In this document: positions 32,326-43,828 of the stretch, piece by piece
Layout: every line of letters starts with the position of its first letter
How positions within the stretch are numbered: position 1 is the first letter of the stretch
Position numbers and translations under genes: made by a program
Notes under the pieces: model-generated
Databases searched by the model: none
Seen by the model: only the letters and a program-made list of their open reading frames with translations
What the model was told of the DNA's origin: nothing
NCBI GenBank assembly: GCA_934045075.1
Contig: OW203736.1
Span: 19,542,805-19,606,804, forward strand
Direction: 5' to 3'
DNA from: Yponomeuta sedellus
Taxonomy: Eukaryota; Arthropoda; Insecta; Lepidoptera; Yponomeutidae
Length of the DNA: 64,000 nucleotides

Positions 32326-33337
32326 AATTTCATTTATTAATTAATTTGTTAGATACGCAGCTATTTAGTTTCTAAGATGATCTCATATACCCGTAGTTAA
32401 CCTGTAAATTCTCAATTCAATTCGTACTAGCCCACACGGCAGAATCCCCGCGACCAAAACGTCTGATTTTAGTTCTGTAAAAAGATTTATCATCTTGAAC
32501 ATAGGTATGTACCCCATACTCGAGGATTTTATTTAAAAAGTTCTGATTTGTTGCTGTTTCCATCATACATGTAAAAATATGTAAATGATGGATGAATGTG
32601 AGTATACCTGTTAAGGTAAAACTTGGTGATTCTATTTTAAATAGCAACTGCTACTGCTAGATGTGTAACCCATGTCTATGCTCACAATAAATACTCTTAT
32701 TCTTAATTATTGGCCCGCTTATAAGCCTTATAGATCCCCTTTATAACACATGATTACGATGTCTGTGAAACGAACTTTGTTGCCTAGTTTTTGTCCTCAA
32801 GTTGTCACTTCGCCAGAGCAATTCTTTCAAACAAAATGAAACTTTTCTCTTTTATAACTTTCATAGAGGAAAATAAGGGGTGTAATTTTCATCTTCACTA
32901 CGGCACATTGTAATGGAGGACTTTTCCATAGGAACAAAGTTTTTTATTAATAAAAACAGACCGAGGCAAACATCTTTTTAATACTTTATGTAGAGTCTTG
33001 CTGAGTGCTGTTCTGTAAAATATTACTGCCCGTTTTAGAAAAATTATATTGCCCGGCAGATGGCATGAAGTCATCTGAGTCGGGCTGAGTTTCCGATGGA
33101 CACCTTAGAGCAATATTTTTAATGATATGTGAAAACGAAGCTTAAGTACAAAGGATTTAGGTCAAATGCCGCGTCCCCCGCCAACGACACATAAAAATTC
33201 GTCTATACGAAGTTAAAGGTATAACACCTGCTACGGTAATATTTGATATATCTATTTTAAATAGCAACAGTTATATTCTTATTCTCAAAGTAATTTGTTC
33301 AAGTGATCTGTCGGGTTTTTCTGTACAGATTCTTTAA
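32326..33337. other. Unassigned stretch
   Basis: About 1 kb with no recognised domain, RNA or window repeat. Two similar blocks (ATTCTATTTTAAATAGCAAC near 32630 and a TATCTATTTTAAATAGCAAC near 33249) suggest a dispersed short repeat, also faintly visible near 43750. Confidence 0.4.
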
Positions 33338-34012
33338 TGTACTGTAACGATACTTCTTTATAATAACTGGCCGGCGCAGCCGAAAAGTCTAGATTGAATT
33401 ATAAGATAAGAATATTCTGTATTGTACACACCAGAAAATAATTACGGAGACACAGTTACAAAAGAAGAGGTACAATTGGCGGCCTTGTGGCTGATATCAA
33501 TTTCTTCCAGGCAACCTTAAATCGGAAAGATTGCGGAATTAGAAATTGAGACGGGTATGCTCATCGAATATTAATGTACATACGTATACGTAATAAAATA
33601 AACTTACAAAGATAAATACTATTATAAACATGCATAAATATAAAATTATTTTCGGAAAAAGAAATCGTTACGTTCTCCTTTAAAAGTCAAGTCGTGAGTC
33701 GTGTCTAGACCCACAGCTAGGCTAGGGTTTCGATGAAAAAAGATAATAAAAAAGAAAGTATTGATTTAATTCAGCGTTTCAATATATATATATCACTACA
33801 GTATTGTAGCGGTGTAATTATTGAAAGGCTAGATTTAGCAGCAATACCTTATATTTTATTATCATTTTTATCACCAAAACCTATCCTAGCTGCGAGTCTC
33901 AACACGACTGACACCTATCTAAACAAAACGTAACGATATTCTTTTAAATAATTCAAACTCTGCCAGACGGCTACGCCAGCCAGCTACTATAAAGAAGTAT
34001 CGTTACAGTACA
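33338..34012. mobile_element. MITE-like element with TGTACTGTAACG termini
   Basis: The ends are inverted copies: TGTACTGTAACGATACTTCT at the left, complement of the same at the right (33985-34012), continuing at lower identity to about 40 bp. The 675-bp interior contains a Rep-E subtype fragment at 33400-33525 on the minus strand, probably a later insertion. No transposase is visible. Confidence 0.7.
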
Positions 34013-34183
34013 CATCAGAAAATAATGACAGCGACAACTGTCACAAAAGAGATATAAAGTTTAATATTTAATGTTTCGTGTGCAATAATGTATAATTAAA
34101 GATACTACGAATACTGGGTTATGACAGCACATTAAGGCTGTTCGTACGTGGAGCATACTATCTCGTTAGCACAATTTAACATT

Positions 34184-34275
34184 TTCGGGGTTCCATACCT
34201 CAAAAGGAAAACGGAACCCTTATAGGATCACTTTGTTGTTTTACCGTCCGTTCGTCTGTCTGTCAAGATCGAGTT
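34184..34275 (+). repeat. Lepidopteran-type interspersed repeat fragment
   Basis: GGGGTTCCATACCTCAAAAG, then GGAACCCTTATAGGATCACT and a CGTCTGTCTGTC run. I recognise this phrase as common in moth and butterfly intergenic DNA. Single copy in this window. Confidence 0.5.
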
Positions 34276-34404
34276 GGAATGAAAACTCAAATTTGTCATA
34301 GTTAACCGTCAACCCCAGCGCGTCATAATTAACCCCATTAAGCGTCATAATAAACCCAATACTCTCTCTTTCTCAGAGAGTTCAGTACCCAGCAATGGGA
34401 CCTA

Positions 34405-34950
34405 TGGGGCCATCCATAAATTACGTCACACAAATTTCGTGATTTTTTGACCTCTCCCCCGTCCTTGTGCTGGTCACATTTGCTAAAACTCAACCCACCC
34501 CCCCTCCCCCCTAGTGTGATGTCACATATTTTCCATTTTTACAAATTCGAAATTTTTGAATTCAAACAGCAGTTCCGAAATTACGTTTATATGAAAACTT
34601 GCAAATGTATTAAGTGAGTATTACCGAGTAAAACCGAAGGTCTCGGGTTCGATCGCCAACCGGGTCACACTAGGAAACGAACTTTTCTAGTTTGTTTCGG
34701 GTCTCGGATGTTATCTATATGTATTTATTGCATTAAATCTATCGTCGAGTTAGCACCCGAAACACAAGTCATTTAGTTTTTCTTAGTAGGGGCTAACTAG
34801 ATCTGTGTAATATGTCCATGAGTATTTATTTATTTTTTAATGTGCCGTCACAAAATTTAGCACTCCTCCCACCCCCCTGTCATGCAATGTCACATCTCTT
34901 CGACCCCCTCCCTTTCCCTTAACGTGTGACGTAATTTATGGGTAGACCCT
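34405..34950. mobile_element. MITE with ATAAATTACGTCACAC termini
   Basis: The left end has CCATCCATAAATTACGTCAC and the right end its inverted counterpart (GTGTGACGTAATTTATGGGT). Subterminal C-rich tracts (CACCCCCCCTCCCCCC and CTCCCACCCCCCTG) sit near each end. The middle (34634-34780) includes a tRNA-like TCGGGTTCGATCGCCAACCG. No coding sequence. Confidence 0.75.
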
Positions 34951-35217
34951 TCATAAAAAAATAGGATTCTTACAAAACAAAAAGTGTTGCAAAAAGTGTC
35001 TGCGTTTATAATAAAAGGAATAAAGATTCAGCAAAACAGACGTGTATAATTGAATAATAAAATTGTGGCATTAAAAGTAAGAGGCGCGCCATAAAACAAG
35101 CCGCTGGGGTCGATTCTGATTCGGTTTGCATTGAAGAGGCTAAACATAAGCCTTGACGACCACTAAAGTCCAAAGGCTATCTGCAAGAGATCACTTTTAG
35201 TGATAAAACGTAGCCAG

Positions 35218-35521
35218 AGTGCTTAGTGCGAGTTTTTTACCTACTCGATCGCGTTAACGTAAACTATATTTCTATGGCATCGAGGAAGCGCCACCTAGCG
35301 ACAAGTATGGAAATTAAAATTGCTGAATGCGAGTTGTAATGGTTAACGTTGAGAAGTGAACCCGTTTACCACCCAAAACACGAATAAACGCGAGTGCCAG
35401 TAGTACTGTGACAGCGTTTTGCCAGTTCGAACGGTTAACTTACTCATACTCACTACTCAATGCTCGATTAACGCGGTAGTAAAGTTATTCGATTGGATCT
35501 GTCAAACTCGCACTAAGCACT
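35218..35521 (+). mobile_element. MITE-CWG copy 3
   Basis: 304 bp flanked by CAG on both sides (35215-35217 and 35522-35524). Same termini and interior as the others, opposite orientation to copies 1 and 2. Confidence 0.9.
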
Positions 35522-35544
35522 CAGAAGGTTAAAATATACGTTCC

Positions 35545-35831
35545 TGTAGACTTTTAGTCCGGATCTACTTACGGGTGTTGTTATATCGGAAAAGTCCGAC
35601 CAGGTTTCGCTCCGATTCGCAGAGCTTAATCATGGTGAGCAGAGATGAAGCTCGCGTCGTCGGTTGCTCGTCTCACACTACAGGCAAGCGCGCGGCAAGC
35701 TCCGTCTCTGCTCACCATGATTAAGCTCTGCGAATCGGAGCGAAACCTGGTCGGACTTTTCCGATATAACAACACCCGTAAGTAGATCCGGACTAAAAAT
35801 CTACAGTGTGTTGTGCTTACGAAAGTTTTAG
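35545..35831. mobile_element. FB (foldback) element, copy b
   Basis: Almost pure hairpin: two arms of about 120 bp, 35550-35675 and 35690-35805, mirror each other around a short GC-rich centre (CAGGCAAGCGCGCGGC). Compared with copy a, most of the unique interior is missing. GAGCTTAATCATGGTGAGCA in the left arm preserves the unoccupied site of the Harbinger insertion at 62549. Confidence 0.85.
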
Positions 35832-35944
35832 TTCAAAAATATGTTCCTGTTTTCTATGATTTAAATAAAGGAGTTTGGAATGAAACGAGTCAGCTCTAAG
35901 TTTCTAAGTTTAATTTAGCTGTTCTAATATTTGTCCCATCCTAC

Positions 35945-36320
35945 TCCTTCTTCTTCGGGCTATATTATTCCACTGCTGAACATAGCCTTCCCCTAATGAG
36001 CGCCATAGCGCCCTGTCTTCAGCTTGCCGCATCCAGCATCTGCCTGCAGTTTTTCGCAGATCGTCATCCCCCCTGGTCGGAGGGCGTCCTACACTACGGT
36101 TGCCGAGTCTCGGTCTCCACTCAAGAACACGTTTACTCCAACGGTTATCGGTTCTTCGCGAGATATGGCCAGCCCACTGCCACTTCAGCTCGCTAATTCT
36201 CTGAGCTATGTCGATTGCTTTGGTTATCAGTCGGATGCATTCGTTACGAATCCTTTAGAGAAACTCCGAGCATAGCTCGCTCTCTCCATAGCTCGCTGAG
36301 CGACTTTGAACTGGTGGACC
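35945..36320 (-). pseudogene. RTE-type LINE ORF2 C-terminal fragment
   Basis: The minus strand encodes, across a frameshift, the same block as 44483-44847: ISELKWQWAGHISRRT, then RPPTRWDD-type and AGRCWM(R)-type segments. It ends with the GAAGAAGAA-like tail. This arrangement is characteristic of the C-terminal part of RTE-clade reverse transcriptase proteins. The fragment is 5' truncated and inactive. Confidence 0.8.
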
Positions 36321-36364
36321 AGCCCTTTCGTGGGTGTCTATGTCCGTATGTCATCAGCGTCACA

Positions 36365-36546
36365 GGTATCCTACCTATTTTATAAATGTGAAAGATAGTC
36401 AAGATGTTTGTTACTCAATCACGCAACTACTGCTCAACGGAATTATATGAAACAAAGATCTGAATGGAGACATACGATACTTGACATCCCGGTAATGCGT
36501 TCCCGTGTGACAATATTTTATTGTTATCGTAACCTTTTATCAAGCC
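36365..36546 (+). mobile_element. Truncated Helitron-like fragment
   Basis: Begins ATTTTATAAATGTGAAAG and continues TGTTTGTTACTCAATCACGC, which is a common start of short lepidopteran Helitrons. It parallels 37585-37800 on the other strand. It is cut by the Rep-B copy that starts at 36547. Confidence 0.6.
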
Positions 36547-36906
36547 ATGGTATCCATCCTTCATGTGTCCCCACTGCTGGGGCACGGGTCTCTCCCTGCA
36601 TCGCAGCAAGGTTAGGCAATACTCCACCACGGGGGCCAAGTCGGGGTGTGTGGAGGATTGTAAGACACTCGCGGCCTAACTGTCAGAAGTTTAAAGCCGC
36701 CCATACGGCCTCTGACATGGCTTAACGACTGTCGTTACATGACAGCCGGCACCAAGGGCTTAACGTGCCTCGCGAAGCACGGAAGCACTCGGAAAAAATG
36801 CCACTAGCGGTAGTCACGGGATGGTCACCCATATAGCACCTGACGGCGCCTGTTGTTGCCTAAGCTTAGTGATTCCAAGCGATTCGGTTCCAGAATGCCA
36901 CGAGCG
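36547..36906 (+). repeat. Rep-B copy 10
   Basis: Complete but divergent copy, from TCATGTGTCCCCACTGCTGG to CACGAGCGATTC. Confidence 0.86.
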
Positions 36907-37584
36907 ATTCTGTTGCGGTATATAGTTCACCAAGACAGCTAGTAATCTAATAAATATTCGTAAACTCAAATTAAGACGCAGTTCTCGCAGCGGTCCAGAA
37001 TAGCGACTTCTACTCGTAAGTAACTGTGGCCCAATAAAAGACGAATTAATGATTGTTTTAGGGCTACTCGTAAAACTCCGCCGCTCTGTTGACTTTGCTT
37101 CAGCCGTATCGAGTGGCTTGCCTAGCACGCCTCGAAGAAATATGTAAACTCGTCGAAAACTGTTGATAGGAATCAAGATAAAGGTTGATTTCTTGCAAGT
37201 TGGTGAATTTATTGGCATCAGTGAAATACGTGCTCACTACGCCATTTTCAACCACGATAGTGCAATAACCCCGAATGAATCCTGTTTAGAGTTTCACAAT
37301 AATTTTATTGCCTAACTACAACAAAAACCAATAAAAACTGACAATGGAAAAGCAACGTGTGCACTGGGATTGATTTTTTGAAAACTGATAAAACAGAAGA
37401 AATTGGGAAAACCATCCAATAAAACCCGACTATTTACTTATTTCCGGATTAACTTAGTTGATATTAGTAAGTGATTAAGAAAGTTTTAGTTCTAAAACCT
37501 GATAGTCTATCAAAAGTAATTTATTAGCTTTGTAAACATGCGGAGCAGGCTATGTTCAGACACAGATGGACACAAATTGATATT
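36907..37584. other. Unassigned stretch
   Basis: A 134-codon open frame on the minus strand (36814-37218) has no recognisable domain and overlaps Rep-B, so it is not called. GGGCTACTCGTAAAA and CCGTATCGAGTGGCTTGC near 37060-37120 resemble a block near 37961-38000. Confidence 0.4.
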
Positions 37585-37800
37585 TTAGAGTTGACTTGAA
37601 AAAACATTACGATAACAATAAAATATTATCTCATGGGATCGCTTAACCGGTATATCAAGTATCTTAAGTCTCAATTCAGATCTTTGTCTATATGTATCCC
37701 AAGATTCATTTAACTCCGTTCAGCCTTTTTTGCGTGATTGAGTTACAAACATCCATACATATTGACAAACTTTCACACTTATATTATTAGCAGGATTCTG
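37585..37800 (-). mobile_element. Helitron-like fragment
   Basis: On the minus strand it has AATATAAGTGTGAAAGTTTG and TGTTTGTAACTCAATCACGC, then AAGATCTGAATTGAGAC, collinear with 36365-36546. The two form an inverted pair about 1 kb apart. No 3' CTAG hairpin is seen. Confidence 0.6.
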
Positions 37801-38754
37801 TCTTGTGTACAGCCTCTAAATAAGGTTCTAAAATAAATTATATTTAATTTTAGTAAATAGATTTTTTTTATCTTCTTTTTCTGCACACCCTTCTACAAGA
37901 TTTACTGGAGAGACCAAACTATTCACAACTTTTAGTTTTCTTCTACCGTGTAATGTATGTTAGGGCTACTTGTTAGCATATCGAGTGCGTGCTAGGCCCA
38001 CCGGCGAATTACTTCGGCGGGCATATTCAACCGATGCTTATTTCATTAAATTACACGTCACACGCAAGATGGCCGCCGGATACGAGATTCAGCGGGCAGA
38101 TGAGGGTTTCCTTTCTACTCAGGCTATCGCTGTTGACAAAGGAATCCTTAGAGTTTAGTCTTGCTATTTCCGTTGGTCGGGCTGTGATTCATTCTCAACA
38201 CTTTTCGTACACTGACGTCGATTTGGCTTACATGACGCTAGAGCCGCGTCTTATATAACTACGAATCATAGTTAATTGCGACAATCCGCTATTTGACTCT
38301 CTTTTGAAGTAAGACGTATTTTTTTTAATTTGCAACTTTTGCAGCCATTCTTTCTTAGTCAATAAATTTCAGTTTCCTACGTCAAATACTACAAGAAATA
38401 TTCATTTATAGCGTCAAATTTGATACGAGTCAAGTAGCGGATTATGTGTAAGTACCATTGCGTAGCAGAGACTTTTTACTCATTAATCTTGGGGGTGACT
38501 CAGTAGAGGGATGGTTGTTTTATGGATACTGTTAGTAGTCTACTGACCAATCGCATTCCCATGGTATCCCGGGTGCATAAAAGGAGTCTCCCGAATAACA
38601 TACTCATTGAGCCCGCACGTGAGCCCTGGGCAACAATTAGGGAGTCCCTTACGCTGATTGGCAAATCTATTCTTTGCCAATCAGCATAATTTCTGTCAAC
38701 AATGATGTGTCTTCAAAACGACTTTCGAGATAATTATATTATCTTCTGGTGGTG
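37801..38754. other. Unassigned stretch with Rep-M and a hairpin
   Basis: Rep-M occupies 38305-38445. 38649-38688 is a hairpin with perfect 15-base arms (CGCTGATTGGCAAA and its complement). Two overlapping open frames near 37970-38258 carry no motif. Confidence 0.45.
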
Positions 38755-38822
38755 GAGTATGGCCTAACCTTTCTGCGATGCAGAAAGAGCAGTTGGCAGT
38801 TGGGACATACAAGGGTTGATAT
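38755..38822 (-). repeat. Rep-B fragment
   Basis: GTGGAGTATGGCCTAACC to ACAAGGGTTGATATCG, a 68-bp end piece. Confidence 0.8.
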
Positions 38823-39699
38823 CGATATTCTATACAAGTTTTACTTAATAAATAATCGTAATTAGACCCCTTACTAATATAACAAACTCTTCCAAGCCAG
38901 CTGGCCTCGTTCGACTTAATGGGTAGGACCTGAAGTCTTTTAAAATTAGGTCTTTAATTTAACAGAGTTTAAATTATTAAACGAAATTCGACAATTCCCG
39001 TATTGAACTGGCTTTCATTTTGTAGAAATTTTAGTCATCTAAAAAGTACTTTGTCTTGTATTTATTAATATAAAAGAACATTATGGTTTTATTGTGCAAT
39101 AAAACGTAACAAACACTTTTAAAAACCTATTTAGAGGCTGATTTTTTTTCTTTAATAGCATTTTCTAAGAAGGACACATCTAAGAACTTAATTCAAAATA
39201 GACTTCTCACATTTTTCGGAACCAGTCTTGGTAGTCCAACGTTTTACCGTCAGTCAAGACTGCGTCAGGTTCTACTTTTACCCAAGTACGTACAGTTTCC
39301 AATTAAGTTTCCATCATCTTAAGGCTCCCTTCTTTTTCCACGCAAGAAACAAATGTAAGTTAATAAAGGGGCACAAATGAGTACGCCTGACATGCCCCAT
39401 TCGGCCGTCGTAACTTTCCGACCGTTTGACGTAGACATGGATCAGATGAGTATTGCTTAGCAGGCCCGGAACCAGGGATGACCCCGTAGGCAATGGAACT
39501 CGTCTAATTCGCCCAATTTAAGGCGTTATCAGTTGCTAACTAGCGTCATAAATAAAAAAAACAACATATCTTGTTTTATAATATGGTTGTAAAAAAGTAA
39601 ACCCCTTCACTCTTAAGAACTGTGATACTTGCAGCTATTTTTAGAATTTTCAGTCCAGAACCTAGAATCGAGTATAAGAGTAATATATATTGGTACAGT
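38823..39699. other. Unassigned stretch
   Basis: A 24-bp SINE-T body remnant (AAAAACCTATTTAGAGGC) is at about 39120-39140. TCTTTAATAG and AAGAACTTAATTCAAAA at 39148-39205 recur at 40908-40965. Nothing else. Confidence 0.4.
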
Positions 39700-39835
39700 C
39701 CATCCAAATTTTGTCTGGAAGAGATCACTTTTAGTGACATGGCCGCCTCCTGTACTCTTAGGTTAAGAAATATCTGTGTTATTTCCATTTTCGTGCACTA
39801 TAAAGTATTCTCTATCTCTATCTATCTATTTATTT
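39700..39835 (+). repeat. Rep-E copy
   Basis: GTCTGGAAGAGATCACTTTT, then ACTCTTAGGTTAAGAAATAT and ATAAAGTATTCTCTATCTCT with a CTAT tail. Confidence 0.75.
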
Positions 39836-41270
39836 ATCGAGTTTCCGCTAAAACGGCCGTTCCTGGCAAAGATGCTTTAAAGATCTCTTGGGCTAAGGTT
39901 CTTGTTAGTAGGTTTTTAAGGCTACTATATTTATTGACATGTACGATGTTCAATTTTTCAAGGAAAGGTGGTTTACATCAGTAATTTGTAGCTAATGTTT
40001 TTTTTAAATCACACAACACTTGGCATTACTATTACTTTACTCACCTGCAAAAAAGAGCCATGATAAGTCAAGGACAGAAGAAAACCCCCTTAAGACGGCC
40101 CTGTCTGACCCCTGCGTCTATAGACTGGACAGACGTGTGCGTGAACCTAATATTTACAATATTGTGCATGTAATGAAAACGCACATATATTCAAAAGTGG
40201 CGACAGCGGTACCGGACTTATTTTAGGCTAGGGCATATCTCCTTCTTTCTATGATCTGAGACTATACATCATATGTGTGGTATAACTTTGAATGTCATTC
40301 AGACATTCGATTTCAACCCTGTATGTCCCCACCGCTGCACAGGTTTCTTCCTGCGTTGCAGGAAGGTTAGACCATACTTCAATCGTACATACTTTAATTC
40401 AATTTAATTTATTTCACGTAAAAAAACTACGTTCTGTTTGCTGAATGTCAATGTACAGTGTAAAATGAAAACTCCACTCTGACCATATTTTCTCAGGTCA
40501 TCTCAAACCAAATATTGCCACCTATACATACGATAAGATTTCATGATTACCGTCAATAACTTTAAATGCCAAAGCATAAGTAAAAATGTCTTACAACAGT
40601 AGGGACAACATAAGTGCTGCGGCCAGACACACGAACGGCACTCATTTATTTACTTTCGATATCATGTTCACTGGGCAAATAAATTAAGCCGTCTCTCTGT
40701 TCGACAGATAAACCTATCTACCCTAACAGTTTTACAAAGCACTTGTGTTACTTAGGTAATTGCACATTAGCACTTTGTATTATTTAAAAAAAATGAAATA
40801 AAAAAAAAATGTATTAATAAATTGCTTTTAGTAATAAGGCGGCCATTGTACTATATTTTCGTTATTGTAATTTCTATGCACACTACAGAATATTCTGTCT
40901 ATTTTTCTTTAATAGTTTTTTTTCTAAGAAGGTGCCATCGAAGAACTTAATTCAAAAATATTTTATTCGTTGGTTAATTTATAAGTTATATACATATTAA
41001 AAGTAAAGAATTAAAAGTAAAAGAGTAAAAAAGTCAAGGACAGAAGAAAACTCCCTTAAGACGGCCCTGTCTGACCCCTGCGTCTATAGATTAGCCCAGC
41101 TACATGCAGGTTCCGGGGCTTTCCTTTCGATATCGTGCTCACTGGGCAAATAAATTAAGCCGTCTGTCTGTTCGACAGATAAACCTCTCTACCCTTCCTC
41201 TTGCGGGGCACTCTCTGTTGGTCCGCAGCCGTGCGGACATATTGATTTCGCTTCTCGGCTTCGATATAAG
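39836..41270. other. Unassigned stretch with shuffled direct repeats
   Basis: AAGACGGCCCTGTCTGACCC-type sequence at 40046-40135 recurs at 41035-41097. CACTGGGCAAATAAATTAAG at 40668-40720 recurs at 41137-41195. A Rep-B head piece (40311-40383) and Rep-G (40395-40530) lie between. The order of the blocks differs between copies, so it is not a simple tandem. Class unknown. Confidence 0.5.
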
Positions 41271-41274
41271 GCGC

Positions 41275-41400
41275 TACGCCGCTAACTTATACCTAATAGA
41301 AATAGTTGACGACCTCTGTGGCGTAGCGCTAGCATTGCGCGTTTGCCTACCATGCAAGAGATCCCGGGTTCGAATCCCGGCTGGGCTGCCGTGTCGTGAC
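41275..41400 (+). repeat. tRNA-like SINE end
   Basis: GTGGCGTAGCGCTAGCATTG resembles an A box, TTGCCTACCATGCAA an anticodon arm and GGTTCGAATCCCGG a B box. The acceptor stem does not pair, so I read it as the head of a tRNA-derived SINE rather than a tRNA-Gly gene. Confidence 0.55.
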
Positions 41401-41904
41401 AAAACACTGTAATTTAAAAACCGGCATTTTGCAGAAAACGCCAAAAACATTTCGTTACGAAAAGTCCGCATAGATACGTCAAATCGAAACAGATTAATTT
41501 GAAAATCTTACATGCGTTAAATAATAGTGCACCACGGATGTCAAAAACATCCGTGTAGTGCACATAATTATGCCGTAATGAATTAATTTAAAAAAATGTT
41601 ATTTACGATTCTAATTGAAAATCTAGAATCTTCGCACTGAATTCCCGCTTTTTTTCTTGACAAATAGGAGAAGGTTTTAAAGTCGTTATGACAAAACACT
41701 GCATCTGCAGTTATTTGACATAAAAATCCAGAGCATGTTTTGGCAATACACTGTACCTATCTATAGAATTAGTATTTTGTCAAAACATGTCTCTATAATG
41801 TTGGTTATACAGTCTTAATTACTATGACTGATTTTCGTATTATTAAAACTTTCTCAATATTTTTTGATGCCAAGCCATGTACTTAACGGCGAAGAATCGA
41901 AATA
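41401..41904. other. Unassigned stretch with hairpin
   Basis: 41528-41563 is a hairpin with arms GTGCACCACGGATGT and ACATCCGTGTAGTGCAC (one extra base). Otherwise AT-rich and unassigned. Confidence 0.5.
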
Positions 41905-42075
41905 TTCATGTTTCTTTGTCATACCACGGCAGTGGGGACAAAAAAAACCCCCATGTCTTGGATGTTTACATGTTTGTGATATGTCGTTGTTTCTGGTTTC
42001 CACGACACAGGGTATCCTAGTGTGGGGCCAGAAGCAATGTACGTGCCAGTATGTAAATGTTAAATGTAACTTCCA
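41905..42075 (+). repeat. Rep-I copy
   Basis: CATGTTTGTGATATGTCG, CGACACAGGGTATCCTAGTG and GTGGGGCCAGAAGCAATGTA. The same order occurs at 47395-47512, with pieces at 11866, 49037, 58935 and 63049. Class unknown. Confidence 0.7.
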
Positions 42076-42162
42076 CACAACACAATCACTTGACCTGACC
42101 CTAGAGTCTAATACTTACATTGTGTTTCAATGACATAAGCACGACAATGGTAGTCTATTACT

Positions 42163-42426
42163 TCTTACTTGACCAATTTAGTAAACAAGATTCTACCCTT
42201 AAACTGTGACTTTTTAGTTCAAAACTGCCATATTTCCATAAATGAAGTAACCTGGAACACTCTTTTAGATAACACGCTGCCAATTTTATAAACATAGTTC
42301 ATGAATTTGCGAGAAAATGTCTAGTATCCTTAAAATTGAGATCAGATGCCTGAAATGAAAATGCCTTAAAATTGAGATCTCAAATTTTAAGGTTAGAATC
42401 TTGTTTACTAAATTGGACAAGTAAGA
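42163..42426. mobile_element. MITE with TCTTACTTG termini
   Basis: 264 bp. The left 38 bases (TCTTACTTGACCAATTTAGT and on) are inverted at the right end with about two mismatches. A second internal inverted repeat built on CCTTAAAATTGAGATC lies near the right end. No target duplication was recognised. Confidence 0.8.
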
Positions 42427-42830
42427 CTAAATAGACTGTAGTGTTATAGGTATTTACAGACCTCAATTCTCGACGTGATATTGTTATTTGCCTCAATTTC
42501 GTACCAAGTCTACAAAGCAACGGCAGTACAATGTCATTCCAGGGGTATAACCCGCGCAAATTAAATAGGCATCTCGCGCGAAGAAGATCGAATCGCGCGA
42601 AGCGTCGAGTTAAGTAGCACGGGTTATGCCATTGCAATGCGACTGGTTACTAGACTACCGATAGCGTGAATGAAACGACCATTACCGGACTAATACGACT
42701 GTATTGAACAACTATGCATAATAGAAACTCCCCCTCCTGGGGGGCGAGATTAATACTTAGCTGTACATTCGCTCTTATCATGCACATATGAAAAGGTTGA
42801 TTCGCTCTCGACTGTAAAACAGGTACGTAT
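42427..42830. other. Unassigned stretch
   Basis: GGGTATAACCCGCGC and GCACGGGTTATGCC at about 42547 and 42617 may be the arms of an eroded inverted repeat with CGCGCGAAG motifs between. No gene. Confidence 0.35.
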
Positions 42831-43025
42831 TTTAAAAACCTATTTAGAGGTCAAAAAATCCACCCATGCCGGGATTCGAACCCGCGACCTCTGGCAATCC
42901 GTGCCAGAGGTCGCGGGTTCGAATCCCGGCCTCTAAATTTCATCAATGGGTGGAATTTTTCGCCTCTAAATTGGTTTTTAAAATTGTCCTTAGCACGGGT
43001 TAGTGCATTAAAAATAAAAATAGTA
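42831..43025. mobile_element. SINE-T head-to-head dimer 2
   Basis: A minus-strand 3' half (CACCCATGCCGGGATTCG up to CAATCCGTGCC) is joined to a plus-strand half starting AGAGGTCGCGGGTTCG. The join is within the anticodon stem, as in the dimer at 23520. The plus half has a small rearrangement (CCTCTAAATTTCATCA) before GGGTGG and keeps its tail TTAGTGCATTAAAAAT. Confidence 0.87.
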
Positions 43026-43119
43026 TAATAGGTACGTATATTAGATGTTTAAATACAATTAATACAATTCATCACATCACATGATCACATCACATCATAT
43101 TACATCATTACATCACACT

Positions 43120-43322
43120 AATATCATAAAGACGAACGTTTGTGAGTGTGTATGTTTGTGAGTGTGTATGTTTGTTACTCTTCACGTCTAAACGGCTGAA
43201 GCGATTTCAGGAGTCAACTGACACCCTAGATTAACACATAAGCTACGTTTTACTGCGGGTAAATATCTTATTCCCATGAGAAAATCGATAAACCGCGGGT
43301 AACACCGCGGGGCACAGCTAGT
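43120..43322 (+). mobile_element. Short nonautonomous Helitron
   Basis: Starts near ATCATAAAGACGAACGTTTG, has GAGTGTGTATGTTTGTTACT and ends with a GC hairpin CCGCGGGTAACACCGCGGGG followed by CACAGCTAGT. The 3' hairpin plus CTAG is the hallmark of Helitrons. The 5' edge is approximate. No protein encoded. Confidence 0.85.
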
Positions 43323-43429
43323 CACACTCAAACTATAATATTATTATAAAATAGGTGGTAATTTAGGACTTTTGTAGTTTATGTAGTTTATTTTGTGTAC
43401 AAATAAACCCGTTTTTTACTTCTATTCCT

Positions 43430-43560
43430 ATGTTCTAAGGTTTGCTGGAAGAAATCTCTTACAGAGATAAGCTCGCCTTTGCACCTGTTATTTCTTATGC
43501 AATGTCATGAGAAATGTTTGTGTGCAATAAAGTATAATTTTATTCTTAGTATTATCAAGC
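43430..43560 (+). repeat. Rep-E-like retroelement 3' end
   Basis: GCTGGAAGAAATCTCTTACA, GATAAGCTCGCCTTTG and GTGCAATAAAGTATAA, a diverged member or cousin of Rep-E. Confidence 0.65.
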
Positions 43561-43828
43561 TTAAGCGTTACCTTCAAAAACTGTTAAAATTATGTGAATT
43601 CGCCCAATAGTTTTAAGAACCGTATAAAGAATATTTTGACTTTAAGTCATAAGTTTCCTAACCACTGTGATTGTTTTAGTTTCACAATAATTAAGAATAG
43701 CCATAGTTAAATACTAAATATGTGTATACACCTGAAAAGGTAGTACATGGAGATTCAGATTTAAGCAACTACAACCGCTAAATGTAACCTATGTTTTTGA
43801 TATAATAAATTCATTTATTCATCTATAT

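Noticed and set aside
36814..37218. 134-codon minus-strand frame
   Set aside because: It overlaps the end of a Rep-B copy and has no domain.
41275..41400. Possible tRNA-Gly gene
   Set aside because: The acceptor stem does not pair, and repeat-like sequence surrounds it.
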